From Roseomonas fluvialis (GTDB lineage: Bacteria > Pseudomonadota > Alphaproteobacteria > Acetobacterales > Acetobacteraceae): a stretch of 64,000 nucleotides of DNA. The translations under genes and the position numbers were made by a program. The stretch is taken from NCBI RefSeq assembly GCF_022846615.1, contig NZ_AP025637.1:5171001-5235000 (forward strand). The letters are read 5' to 3'. A model generated the notes under the pieces. The model was not told where the DNA came from. It did not search any database and saw only the letters and a list, made by a program, of their open reading frames with translations. Position 1 is the first letter of the stretch. Every line of letters begins with the position of its first letter. Positions 8,215-16,450 of the stretch are shown piece after piece.

Positions 8215-11124
8215 ATGAACGACAACCCGACCGAGGGCCGCGACTACCGCGGCACCGTCTTCCTGCCGAAAACCGCCTTCCCGATGAAGGGCGACCTGCC
8301 GAAGCGCGAGCCCGCCATGCTGGAACGCTGGGCGCGGCTTGGCGTGTGGGACCGGCTGCGCACGCAGTCCAAGGGCCGCGAGCAGTTCGTCCTGCATGAC
8401 GGCCCGCCCTACGCGAACGGCAACCTGCATATCGGGCACGCGCTGAACAAGATCCTGAAGGACGTCATCAACCGCGCGTCGCAGATGGCCGGGCATGACG
8501 CGAACTACGTGCCCGGCTGGGACTGCCACGGCCTGCCGATCGAATGGAAGGTCGAGGAGGAATACCGCGCCAAGGGGAAGGACAAGGATGCCGTCCCGGT
8601 GCTGGATTTCCGCGCCGAGTGCCGCGCCTACGCGCAGCACTGGCTGGGCGTGCAGAGCGACGAGTTCCAGCGCCTGGGCGTGGCCGGCGACTGGGCCAAC
8701 CGCTACGCGACGATGGACTTCGACAGCGAGGCGATGATCGCCGGCGAGATCGGCAAGTTCCTGCTGAACGGGTCGCTGTATCGCGGGCTGCGGCCGGTGA
8801 TGTGGTCGCCGGTCGAGAAGACCGCGCTGGCGGAAGCCGAGATCGAATACCACGACCATGTCAGCCCGACGCTTTGGGCGCGCTTCCCGATATGGGGAAA
8901 AGGTCGACCAAGCCTAACGCTCGATGTGGACCAGCTAATCGGTGCGAGTGTCGTAATTTGGACGACCACGCCCTGGACGATCCCCGGAAATCGCGCTGTC
9001 GCCTACGGACCAGATATCGACTACGCGATCGTGCATGTGGAAGGGGTGAGCGAGGGATCGCTTCTGCGTGTTGGCGAGCGCCTGATCGTAGCGCTTGCGC
9101 TGCTACCGACTTTTTCGAAGGACGCTGGGCTCGCGGCGCACACGATACAGCGCATCATCAAGGGTTCAGACCTCGACGGCACTCTCTGCCGCCATCCGCT
9201 GAGGGATTGGGAACCCGCCAACGGAGGCTACGGCTTTTCGGTCCCATTGCTACCCGGCGATTTCGTCACGACCGAAGCTGGCACCGGCTTCGTGCACATC
9301 GCGCCAGGCCATGGCGAGGACGACTTCAACCTCGGCCGGCAATTCGGCCTGCCGATCCCCGAGACCGTCAACGACGACGGCACCTTCACGCAGCATGCGC
9401 CGGGCTTCACCGGCCTGCATGTGTTCAAGGCGCATACCGCCGTCTACGAGGCGATGCGCGCGGCCGGCACACTGGCGGCGACGGGGAAGCTGACGCACTC
9501 CTACCCGCATTCCTGGCGGTCGAAGAAGCCGGTGATCTTCCGCGCGACGCCGCAGTGGTTCATCGCGATGGACCAGCCGGTCGCGACGGGTGCCGCGCAG
9601 GATGAGGGGACCATCCGCGAGAAGGCGCGCGAGGCGATCGCCAGGACGCATTTCGTGCCCGAGGCCGGGCGCAACCGGCTTGATTCCATGATCGCCGCGC
9701 GGCCGGACTGGTGTATCTCCCGCCAGCGCGCCTGGGGCGTGCCGATCCCGGTGTTCGTCTCCAAGCAATCCGGCGAACCGCTGCGCGACCCCGCCATCAT
9801 CGCGCGCGTGGTCGAGGCCTTCCGCACCGAAGGCGCCGACGCCTGGTACAAGCCCGGCGCCGCCGCGCGCTTCCTCGGCCCCGACCGCGACCCTGCGCTG
9901 TACGAACAGGTCATGGACATCGTCGACGTGTGGTTCGAGAGCGGGTCCACCCACGCCTTCGTGCTGCCGCCGCGCGGGCTGCATTTCCCGGCGGACCTCT
10001 ACCTGGAAGGGTCGGACCAGCATCGCGGCTGGTTCCATTCGTCCCTGCTGGAATCGGTCGGCACCAATGGCGTGGCACCCTTCAAGGCGGTGCTGACGCA
10101 TGGCTTCGTGCTCGACGAGCAGGGGCGCAAGATGTCGAAGTCGCTCGGCAACGTCACCGCGCCGCAGGACGTGATGAAGCAGTACGGCGCCGACATCCTG
10201 CGCCTGTGGGTGATGAATTCCGACACCGCGCTCGACCTGCGCATCGGCCCCGAGATCCTGAAGCAACAGGCGGAACTGTACCGGCGCATCCGCAACACGC
10301 TGCGCTGGCTGCTGGGCAGCCTGGACGGCTTCACCGAGGCCGAGACGGTGCCCTATGCCGAACTGCCGGAACTCGAACGCTGGGTGCTGCATCGCCTGAC
10401 CGAGATCGATGCGCGCGTGCGCCAGGCGGTGGCGACGCATGACTGGTCCGGCGTGTACCCCGAGATCCACGCCTTCTGCGCAACCGACCTTTCGGCCTTC
10501 TACTTCGATATCCGCAAGGACGCGTTGTACTGCGACCGCGCCGACAGCCTGCGCCGGCGTGCCGCGCGCACGGTGCTGGACGTATTGCATCGCTGCCTGT
10601 GCAAGTGGCTGGCGCCGGTGCTGGTGTTCACGGCGGAGGAAGCCTGGCTGGCGCGGTTCGGGGCCGGGGCGGGGGCGGCGGAAAGCGACGACGGCAGCGT
10701 GCATCTGCTCGACTTCGTCTTCGTGCCGGAGGGGTGGAAGGACGATGCGCTGGCCGCGAAGTGGTCGCGCGTGCGCGAATTGCGCGCGGTGGTGACGGCC
10801 GAGCTCGAGAAGGCGCGCGCCGCCGGCACGATCGGATCGAGCCTGCAGGCCAAGCCCACCCTGTTCGCACCGGGCCAGGATCATGCGCTGCTGACGCCGG
10901 ACCTCTGGGCCGAGGTCTGCATCGTGTCCGATTTCACGCTGCTCGACGAAAGCGCCGAAGGTGGCGTTGCGGGTGCCGAGGCACCGGCCGCGAAGGCGGT
11001 GTTCCACCCGGCCCCCGGCACGAAATGCGCCCGCTGCTGGCGCGTATTGCCCGAGGTCGGCACCAGCGCGAAGCACCCCACGCTCTGCCTGCGCTGCACC
11101 GACGCCGTGGAGTCCCTGACGTGA
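8215..11124 (+). CDS. ileS: isoleucyl-tRNA synthetase
   Basis: Charges tRNA-Ile in the cytoplasm. 969 residues, normal for a bacterial class I IleRS. The HIGH motif is H72-I-G-H75 in NGNLHIGHALNK; the CP1 editing domain contains VIWTTTPWTIPGNRAV and GTGFVHIAPGHGEDD; KMSKS is at residues 639-643 (GRKMSKSLGN); and a C-terminal zinc finger is formed by CARCWR and CLRCT. It begins a run with lspA and a DUF3035 lipoprotein, the common proteobacterial ileS-lspA order. Oddity: bases about 8893-9290 use codons such as ATA, CTA, GGA, CGA, TTT and AAA that are almost absent from the rest of the gene, while the frame and motifs stay intact. Confidence 0.97.
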   Translation: MNDNPTEGRDYRGTVFLPKTAFPMKGDLPKREPAMLERWARLGVWDRLRTQSKGREQFVLHDGPPYANGNLHIGHALNKILKDVINRASQMAGHDANYVPGWDCHGLPIEWKVEEEYRAKGKDKDAVPVLDFRAECRAYAQHWLGVQSDEFQRLGVAGDWANRYATMDFDSEAMIAGEIGKFLLNGSLYRGLRPVMWSPVEKTALAEAEIEYHDHVSPTLWARFPIWGKGRPSLTLDVDQLIGASVVIWTTTPWTIPGNRAVAYGPDIDYAIVHVEGVSEGSLLRVGERLIVALALLPTFSKDAGLAAHTIQRIIKGSDLDGTLCRHPLRDWEPANGGYGFSVPLLPGDFVTTEAGTGFVHIAPGHGEDDFNLGRQFGLPIPETVNDDGTFTQHAPGFTGLHVFKAHTAVYEAMRAAGTLAATGKLTHSYPHSWRSKKPVIFRATPQWFIAMDQPVATGAAQDEGTIREKAREAIARTHFVPEAGRNRLDSMIAARPDWCISRQRAWGVPIPVFVSKQSGEPLRDPAIIARVVEAFRTEGADAWYKPGAAARFLGPDRDPALYEQVMDIVDVWFESGSTHAFVLPPRGLHFPADLYLEGSDQHRGWFHSSLLESVGTNGVAPFKAVLTHGFVLDEQGRKMSKSLGNVTAPQDVMKQYGADILRLWVMNSDTALDLRIGPEILKQQAELYRRIRNTLRWLLGSLDGFTEAETVPYAELPELERWVLHRLTEIDARVRQAVATHDWSGVYPEIHAFCATDLSAFYFDIRKDALYCDRADSLRRRAARTVLDVLHRCLCKWLAPVLVFTAEEAWLARFGAGAGAAESDDGSVHLLDFVFVPEGWKDDALAAKWSRVRELRAVVTAELEKARAAGTIGSSLQAKPTLFAPGQDHALLTPDLWAEVCIVSDFTLLDESAEGGVAGAEAPAAKAVFHPAPGTKCARCWRVLPEVGTSAKHPTLCLRCTDAVESLT

Positions 11125-11135
11125 CGGCGGGGTCC

Positions 11136-11182
11136 GGGGTGACACTGTCACCCCGGCGGGGGTGTGGGGGCGGAGCCCCCGC
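11136..11182. repeat. GC-rich hairpins after ileS (family 3-like)
   Basis: GGGGTGACA/TGTCACCCC (11136-11154, one-base loop) is followed at once by GGGGGCGGAGCCCCCG (about 11166-11181). They lie in the 115-bp gap between ileS and the first lspA. They could be a transcription attenuator, but no T-tract follows, so read-through into lspA is likely. Confidence 0.5.
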
Positions 11183-11239
11183 CTCGCCAAGACAACTGAC
11201 CCCGTCACCCCACCCGCGGCACGGCGGCCGCACCGGCGC

Positions 11240-11728
11240 ATGAGCCTCCCCGCCGGCCTCGCGGTCGCCGCCGCCACCCTCGCGCTCGACCAGGCGCTGA
11301 AGGCCTGGGCCTCGTCCGGCGCCATGCCCGAGAACGGCTACGCCCCGATTGCCGAACTGGGCGGCCTCGGCCTCGGTGCCACGCTGGTCTACAATCCCGG
11401 GATCGTCTTCGGCATGGTGCTGCCCGAGGCCGACAGCCGCCTGCTGGTCATCGTGCTTGCGGCCGCCATCGCCTCGGTCGTGCTGGTGCGCATGGTGCGG
11501 TCGCGGCGCATCCTGCTGAACGTGGCGCGCGGCGCCGTGGTCGGCGGTGCGGCGTCGAACATCATCGACCGGGCACGGGTCGGCGCCGTGGTGGACTACC
11601 TGGTCGTGCATACGGGCCCGCAGGTGCGCTTCGTGTTCAACCTGGCGGATGTCGCCATCATCGCCGGCGCGTTGCTCCTGTTCGCCGCGGCCGCCGCCTA
11701 TGCGCTGTTGCCGGGGAAGCCCGCATGA
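11240..11728 (+). CDS. first of two tandem signal peptidase II paralogues, divergent
   Basis: 162 residues from the ATG at 11240 (MSLPAGLAVAAATLALDQ). An upstream in-frame start exists, but it would add a non-hydrophobic tail read from the hairpin region. All LspA blocks can be traced: LALDQALKAW, YNPGIVFGM (the usual N-x-G-x-A-F-G with V for A), GGAASNIIDRARVGAVVDYL with the first catalytic Asp, and FNLADVAI with the second. Four membrane helices are expected. LspA cleaves prolipoprotein signal peptides ahead of the lipidated cysteine. The neighbouring copy is the more canonical one, so this may have altered specificity. It overlaps the next gene by ATGA. Confidence 0.85.
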   Translation: MSLPAGLAVAAATLALDQALKAWASSGAMPENGYAPIAELGGLGLGATLVYNPGIVFGMVLPEADSRLLVIVLAAAIASVVLVRMVRSRRILLNVARGAVVGGAASNIIDRARVGAVVDYLVVHTGPQVRFVFNLADVAIIAGALLLFAAAAAYALLPGKPA

Positions 11729-12222
11729 GCCTGCGTCTCGGCCTGCCCATCGCGGCCGGCATCCTGGTCGCGGACCAGGTCAGCAAGTGGTGGATCCTCG
11801 AGGTCGCGCGCCTGCCCGAGGTCGGCCACATCCCGCTGCTGGAGGCCGGCCCCTTCGGCCTGGACCTGACCATGGTCTGGAACCGTGGCGTGACCTTCGG
11901 CCTGCTGTCGGGCGAGGGGGCCTGGAACCACATCGTCCTCGCGGCGCTGGCGGCGGCGATCGCCGCCTTCCTGCTGCGCTGGATGGCGCGGGCCGAGAAC
12001 CGGCTCACCGCGGTCGCGCTCGGCGCCGTGGTGGGGGGTGCCATCGGCAATGTGATCGACCGCATCCGTTTCGGGGCCGTTGTCGATTTCGTGGACACCC
12101 ATGCCTGGGGCTGGCACTGGTATGTGTTCAACGTGGCGGATGCCGCCATCGTCTGCGGCGTGCTGGCGCTGGTCGCGGATGCCTTGTTCCGGCCCAAGCC
12201 CGGGCCTAAGGAGGGGCCATGA
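11725..12222 (+). CDS. lspA: signal peptidase II (lipoprotein signal peptidase)
   Basis: 165 residues, standard LspA length, four membrane helices. Motifs: ADQVSKWW near the N-terminus, WNRGVTFGLLS, GGAIGNVIDRIRFGAVVDF with catalytic Asp, and WYVFNVADAAI with the second catalytic Asp. It acts in the inner membrane on diacylglyceryl-prolipoproteins. It starts inside the stop of the paralogue before it and ends inside the start of the DUF3035 lipoprotein gene (12219), so the three genes are translationally coupled. The downstream lipoprotein is a plausible substrate. Confidence 0.95.
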   Translation: MSLRLGLPIAAGILVADQVSKWWILEVARLPEVGHIPLLEAGPFGLDLTMVWNRGVTFGLLSGEGAWNHIVLAALAAAIAAFLLRWMARAENRLTAVALGAVVGGAIGNVIDRIRFGAVVDFVDTHAWGWHWYVFNVADAAIVCGVLALVADALFRPKPGPKEGP

Positions 12223-12788
12223 GGATGCGCCACACCCCCGTCCTGGCCGCCGCGGCGGCACTGGCAGTCGCGGCCTGCGGGCCGAACACCACCCGATCGC
12301 TCGGCCTGGTGCGCGATGCACCGGACGAATTCCAGGTGACCACCCGCGCGCCGCTGTCCATGCCGCCCGACATGACCTCGTTGCCCACGCCGCGCCCGGG
12401 CTCCCCGCGGCCGCAGGAACGCAGCGCGCGCAACCAGGCCGAGGCCCTGCTGGTGCCCGGCCTGTCGCTCGACGACCCGCGGCGCGCACCGAACCAGCGC
12501 AGCACGGTGGGCGAGACCGCGTTGCTGCAGCGCGCCGGCCCCGACGCCCCGGACGATATTCGTCGCCGAGTCGACGAGGAGAGCCTGCGCCTGGATCAGC
12601 CCAACCGGGCGCTGACCGACCGGCTGATCTTCTGGCGCGACCCGCCGCCCCCCGGCACGCCGGTCGACCCGCGGCGGGAGGCTGAGCGCCTGCGCGAGAA
12701 CGCCGCGCTGGGCCGCGACGGCAATATCGGCGAGACCCCGGTGGTGCAGCCCCGCCGCCGCAGTTTCTTCGAATGGCTGGGCTTCTGA
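12219..12788 (+). CDS. DUF3035 lipoprotein
   Basis: 189 residues; lipobox with Cys20 in ALAVAACGPN, so it is predicted to be lipidated and placed in the cell envelope. The family signature follows directly: RDAPDEFQVTTRAPLSMPP and a Pro-rich PTPRPGSPRPQE. The rest is polar with many Arg/Pro. The family is widespread in alphaproteobacteria downstream of lspA; no molecular function is established. It is coupled by ATGA overlap to lspA. Confidence 0.85.
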   Translation: MRMRHTPVLAAAAALAVAACGPNTTRSLGLVRDAPDEFQVTTRAPLSMPPDMTSLPTPRPGSPRPQERSARNQAEALLVPGLSLDDPRRAPNQRSTVGETALLQRAGPDAPDDIRRRVDEESLRLDQPNRALTDRLIFWRDPPPPGTPVDPRREAERLRENAALGRDGNIGETPVVQPRRRSFFEWLGF

Positions 12789-12895
12789 CGCAGCCCGCGG
12801 CGGCGCCGGGCGGGTCGGCGCGCGCGGTGCGGCGCGCCCGCCGCGATGGCGCTCCGCGCTGGCGCGGTTGAGCGGCTCGACCGGAGCGTTCCCGC

Positions 12896-13030
12896 AGGCC
12901 TCGTCACCCGACCTGCTGATGCCGCCCGATCCGGCGTTTCGCGGGCCGGCGGACAACGCAGCGTGATCCGGGCCCATTACGCGAGCAGTGGCACCCGATC
13001 AGGCGTTTCCGTCCCATCGGGACCTGAACG
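12896..13030 (-). repeat. two adjacent degenerate family 1 repeats
   Basis: On the minus strand, one copy (about 13028-12972) shows GTCCCGATGGGACGGAAACG, CCTGATCGGGTG and CTGCTCGCG; the second (about 12950-12896) shows GCCGGATCGGGCGGCATC and GTCGGGTGACGAGGC. Neither keeps TAGAGC. They fill part of the 623-bp gap 12789-13411, which otherwise holds only the doubtful small ORF at 13100-13285. Confidence 0.5.
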
Positions 13031-13099
13031 CCGGCTCGCACCGCGCCGGCGCGGAAACGCCGAAACGGCCGCCCGCAAAGGCCAATCCGTGCTCTCCGG

Positions 13100-13285
13100 T
13101 CAGGCCTGCGCCGGCGTTGCCGCCTTGCGGGCCGGTCGGCGCCGCGGGGGCGGCGCCTGCCGCGCGGCCACCACCGGCGCCAGCACCGCCGGCCGGCCGC
13201 TGACAACCGCCGCAGCGCGAAGCGCGGCGAGGTCGGGCAGCCGCAGCAGCGACGTGCGCATCAACAGGTCTCGGCGGATGGACAT
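13100..13285 (-). CDS. possible small basic protein
   Basis: A 61-codon frame starting MSIRRDLLMRTSLLRLPDL and ending in a Pro/Arg-rich basic tail. It could be a real small protein because the N-terminal half is a plausible amphipathic helix, and the region upstream (13290-13390) is lower in GC than its surroundings. There is no homologue I recognise and no clear ribosome-binding site, so it may be chance. Confidence 0.25.
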   Translation of the reverse strand: MSIRRDLLMRTSLLRLPDLAALRAAAVVSGRPAVLAPVVAARQAPPPRRRPARKAATPAQA

Positions 13286-13411
13286 GACTTCGCGAATCCA
13301 AGGCGTCGGGCTGCGGGGAGAGCGTTCCACACCGTCCACGGTTGCATCTGAAGCATTCCACCATGGCGGAACGGTGACATTGCGCACACGGCGCGAACCG
13401 GGCGTGCCGCG

Positions 13412-14059
13412 TCAGGTCACGCCGCCGGGCGAGGAGACGGGCTGCGCCGCCGCCTGGCGCCGCGCCTCGTCCCGCAGCGCCGCCATCGCCTCCCCGCGCA
13501 GGCGGATCCCGGCGACCGGAACCGGCAGGCCCGCCGCGGCCAGGGCCTCCATCACCCAGGTGTTGCAGGTGAAGCCGAGCGTGTAGCCGCGCCGCGCCGG
13601 CAGCAGTAGCCAGGACCCACCGGGCGGTGCGGCGACCGGCGGCGTCGCGATGCTGCCGAGGATGAAGGCGGCGATCGCCTCCGCCCCGCCTCGCGGCAGG
13701 CGCAACGCCACGCTGTCCTCCGCACCGGGCGGCAGGGGGCCCGGCGTGGCGCGCACCGACACCACCGCCGGCCCGCCCGAGACGGCGCCGAGCACCTCGG
13801 CCAGGCTGGGCCGGTCGGCGCGCATCCAGGAGTCCAGGCCGAAGCCGAAGGCGAAGCCCTGGGCGGCCGGTGCCGCCCCGGCAAAGGGCGCGAGCGGGCC
13901 GGCCCGCAGCAACCCGGCGGGCAGGCAAAGGTCGGTGTGCCAGGCCTCCGCCGCCACCGCGATGCCGCCCGGCGCAGGCACGGGCAGCAGCGGGGCCGGC
14001 ACCGGCGCGGCGCAGGCGCCGAGCAACGCCGAGGCCAGGAGGGAACGTCGCGGCGTCAT
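13412..14059 (-). CDS. DUF2459-like lipoprotein
   Basis: 215 residues. The N-terminus MTPRRSLLASALLGAC ends in a lipobox (Cys16). The body matches the DUF2459 (urease-cluster TIGR02117-type) pattern: EAWHTDLCLPAG near residue 40, FAFGFGLDSWMRA, and GFTCNTWVMEALAAAGLPV near residue 180, where the Cys-Asn-Thr-Trp is characteristic. The fold suggests a papain-like/NlpC-like arrangement of His and Cys, but function is not established. No urease genes are nearby. Confidence 0.75.
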   Translation of the reverse strand: MTPRRSLLASALLGACAAPVPAPLLPVPAPGGIAVAAEAWHTDLCLPAGLLRAGPLAPFAGAAPAAQGFAFGFGLDSWMRADRPSLAEVLGAVSGGPAVVSVRATPGPLPPGAEDSVALRLPRGGAEAIAAFILGSIATPPVAAPPGGSWLLLPARRGYTLGFTCNTWVMEALAAAGLPVPVAGIRLRGEAMAALRDEARRQAAAQPVSSPGGVT

Positions 14060-14284
14060 GCGCCCGCTTCATCATGCCCGGTGCTGGCCTGTCCAGCCGG
14101 ATCGCGGCGGAGGCGCCGCCGCGGGAGTCGCGCTCGCGGCGGTCATGCCGCGCGCCGCCGGCGCGTCATGCACGATGCCGGCATGCACGGGGCCCGGCTG
14201 CGCGGGTCCAGCCCCGCCGACGCATGCTTGTACCGCGTGCGGGGCGCCGGGCTGCGCGCGATGCCCGCCGCGTCATGTCACCCG

Positions 14285-14365
14285 CGCCCCTGCACATCAT
14301 TCGCCCCTGCACATCATTCAAGGCGCGCCCCTGCGCGTCATTCAAGGCGCGCCCCTGCGCGACGC
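14285..14365. repeat. short tandem repeat, 24-bp unit
   Basis: About three and a half units of GCCCCTGCACATCATTC plus AAGGCGC, with later units changing CACAT to GCGCGT. The stop codon and the last residues of the Bug receptor gene (14338) are read from within the third unit. The remaining part of the 14060-14337 gap shows nothing else. Confidence 0.7.
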
Positions 14366-15324
14366 ACCACCTCCGGCCAGCGCGCCGCCTCCTCCCGCAC
14401 CAGGGCAGCGAAGCGGTCGGGGCCTTGGGCGGTCACGGTGAAGCCCTGGCGGGCCAGGTCGTCCGCCACCTCCGGCAGGGCCAGCACCGCCGCGAGTTCA
14501 GCGGCGAGGCGCGCCACCGCCGGCCCCGGCGTGCCGGCCGGCACCAGGATTCCCTGCCAGGTCACCACGTCGAAGCCGGGGAAGCCTGCCTCGGCCACCG
14601 TCGGCACCACGGGCAGCGCCGGGCTGCGCTGCGCACTGGTCACGGCGATCGCGCGCAGCCGCCCGCCGCGGATATGCTCGATCGCCGCGGGCAGGGTGAC
14701 GAACAGCGCGTCGACATGGCCGCCCACCACGTCCAGCACCGCCGGCCCGCCGCCGCGGTAGGGCACATGGGTGAAGCCGACGCCCGCCGCCTGCGCGAAG
14801 ATCGCCTGCGCCAGGTGGCCGATCGACCCGTTGCCCTGCGAGGCCACCGTCATCCGCCCCTGCGTCTCCCGCGCCCAGCCGATGAACCCCGCCAGGTCCG
14901 TCACCGGCGAGGCCGGGTTGACCACCAGCACCTGCGGCGCGCGCACCGCCTCGATCACCGGCGCGAAGTCCCGCACGGGGTCGAAGCCCACGCGCGGATA
15001 CACGGCCGGGTTGATGGTCAGCGGGTCCGACCCGACCAGCAGCGTGAGACCGTCCGGGCGGGCGCGGGCCACCGCCTCGAACGCGATGTTGCTGCCCGCG
15101 CCGGGCAGGTTCTCGGCCACCACGGGCTGGCCGATGCGCGGCGCGAGGTGCCGCGCCAGCAGGCGCCCCAGGATATCCAGGCTTCCGCCCGGCGCCACCG
15201 GGATCACCACGCGAAGCAGCCGGTCGGGCGACCAGGCGGTGCCCACTGCGCCGGCGCCGCGCGGCAGGGCGGGCATCGCGAGCAGGGTGGCGCTCACCAG
15301 CAGGTCTCGGCGAAGCGTGGTCAT
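14338..15324 (-). CDS. Bug-family (TctC-like) periplasmic solute-binding protein
   Basis: 328 residues from the ATG at 15324 (MTTLRRDLLVSATLLAMPAL), with a Tat/Sec-type signal peptide ending near AGAVG. The family signature is clear: RVVIPVAPGGSLDILGRLLA, VVAENLPGAGSNIA, GHLAQAIFAQAAGV, and HVPYRGGGPAVLDVVGGHVD. Bug proteins bind carboxylates such as tricarboxylates, nicotinate or amino acids and usually work with TctAB, but many are orphans, as here. It is divergent from the Lrp/AsnC regulator at 15435. The stop lies in a short tandem repeat. Confidence 0.92.
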   Translation of the reverse strand: MTTLRRDLLVSATLLAMPALPRGAGAVGTAWSPDRLLRVVIPVAPGGSLDILGRLLARHLAPRIGQPVVAENLPGAGSNIAFEAVARARPDGLTLLVGSDPLTINPAVYPRVGFDPVRDFAPVIEAVRAPQVLVVNPASPVTDLAGFIGWARETQGRMTVASQGNGSIGHLAQAIFAQAAGVGFTHVPYRGGGPAVLDVVGGHVDALFVTLPAAIEHIRGGRLRAIAVTSAQRSPALPVVPTVAEAGFPGFDVVTWQGILVPAGTPGPAVARLAAELAAVLALPEVADDLARQGFTVTAQGPDRFAALVREEAARWPEVVRRAGARLE

Positions 15325-15434
15325 GACGGCGGGTCCCATAGGATAATGGAAGACTGTTCTCCCGATGCGCCGATACCTTGCAAGAGAAAGATTTTTCTAC
15401 TATCGAAGAACAGGAACCAGCCAAGGTCTTGCCC
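15325..15434. promoter_or_regulatory. AT-rich divergent promoter region
   Basis: The 110 bp between the Bug receptor and the Lrp/AsnC gene are markedly less GC-rich than the surroundings (for example AGAAAGATTTTTCTACTATC). GAAAGATTTTTC at about 15386-15397 is a near-perfect palindrome and could be an operator for the adjacent regulator. This is inference from position and symmetry only. Confidence 0.45.
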
Positions 15435-15905
15435 GTGAGCCGTAAATTTGAACCGGACCACACCGACCGCGCCATCCTGCGCCTGATCCAGAAGGATGCC
15501 GCCCTGTCGCTCGCCGACATCGCGAAGGAGGTCGGCCTCACCCCCACCCCCTGCTGGAAGCGCATCCGCCGCATGGAGCAGGAGGGTGTCATCACCGGCC
15601 GCGTCGTGCTGCTGGACCCGGAGAAGGTCGGCCTGGGTGTGTCGGTCTTCGTGGCGATCGAGACCGGGGACCATTCGGCCGCCTGGATCGAGCGCTTCGC
15701 CGCGACCGTGGCGAAGCTGCCCGAGATCGTGGAGTGCTGGCGCCTGGGCGGCGACGTCGACTACCTGCTGCGCGTGGTGGTGCCCGACATGGCCGCCTTC
15801 GACACCTTCTACCGGCGGCTGACGGCGGATGTGCCGTCCCTGCGCAAGGTGACGTCGCGATTTGCGATGGAGCGGGTGAAGAGCACGACGGCCTTGCCGC
15901 TTTAG
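15435..15905 (+). CDS. Lrp/AsnC-family transcriptional regulator
   Basis: 156 residues if the GTG at 15435 is the start (AAGG 8 bp upstream). A TTG at 15378 in frame would add 19 polar residues not typical of the family. Residues about 5-65 form the AsnC-type HTH (DRAILRLIQKDAALSLADIA, then GLTPTPCWKRIRRME); residues 70-150 are the RAM/ACT-like ligand domain (GVSVFVAIETG, ECWRLGGDVDYLLRVVVPD). Such regulators sense amino acids and act as octamers. The likely target is the divergent Bug receptor gene. Confidence 0.93.
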   Translation: MSRKFEPDHTDRAILRLIQKDAALSLADIAKEVGLTPTPCWKRIRRMEQEGVITGRVVLLDPEKVGLGVSVFVAIETGDHSAAWIERFAATVAKLPEIVECWRLGGDVDYLLRVVVPDMAAFDTFYRRLTADVPSLRKVTSRFAMERVKSTTALPL

Positions 15906-15908
15906 TTT

Positions 15909-16321
15909 GCCCTCAGGCGCCGGGCGCCGGCATCCGCCGGCTTGGCTTGCGCGCCGTGGACTGGTGCACCCGGCGCGGCTGATGGGTTGGGCGCGGTCGC
16001 GCTGTGCGCTCCCGGATCGCGGCAGGGCCGCGATCCGAGTGTCTTTTTGCCCTCAGGCGCCGGGCGCCGGCATCCGCCGGCTTGGCTTGCGCGCCGTGGA
16101 CTGGTGCACCCGGCGCGGCTGATGGGTTGGGCGCGGTCGCGCTGTGCGCTCCCGGATCGCGGCAGGGCCGCGATCCGAGTGTCTTTTTGCCCTCGGGCGC
16201 CGGGCGGCCGGCATCCGCCGGCTAGGCTTGCGCGCCGTGCACAGCTGCGCCGGGGAACACTGTTGGTGTGGGCGCGGTCGCGCAGCCGCGCTCCCGGATC
16301 GTGCGGCGCACGATCCGCAGG
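15909..16321 (+). repeat. three tandem copies of a 140-bp GC-rich module (family 2)
   Basis: Units start at 15909, 16049 and 16189, exactly 140 bp apart, each beginning GCCCTC(A/G)GGCGCCGGGCG and ending near a GGATCGCGGC/GCCGCGATCC inverted repeat followed by GAGTGTCTTTTT. Copies 1 and 2 are almost identical; copy 3 has diverged. Related single copies occur at 17817, 25770 and 49371. Each unit has a stem followed by T5, so it could terminate transcription of the AsnC gene. The gap 16322-16450 after it holds nothing recognisable. Confidence 0.9.
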
Positions 16322-16450
16322 GGGCGCGGGTGGCGGGTGGAGCGCCGCCCCGGGTCCAGACAGACCCTCGCACCCTTCCGCGCGTATCGGAGCCCGCGCG
16401 GCATCGCCGCAGCGCTTGGGCTCGATCCCCGGCCGCGCTAAGGCCCCTCC

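Noticed and set aside
12904..13206. A 100-codon minus-strand gene in the 12789-13411 gap
   Set aside because: Arg/Gly-rich translation across degenerate family 1 repeats, no start signal. Only the 61-codon frame at 13100-13285 was kept, at low confidence.
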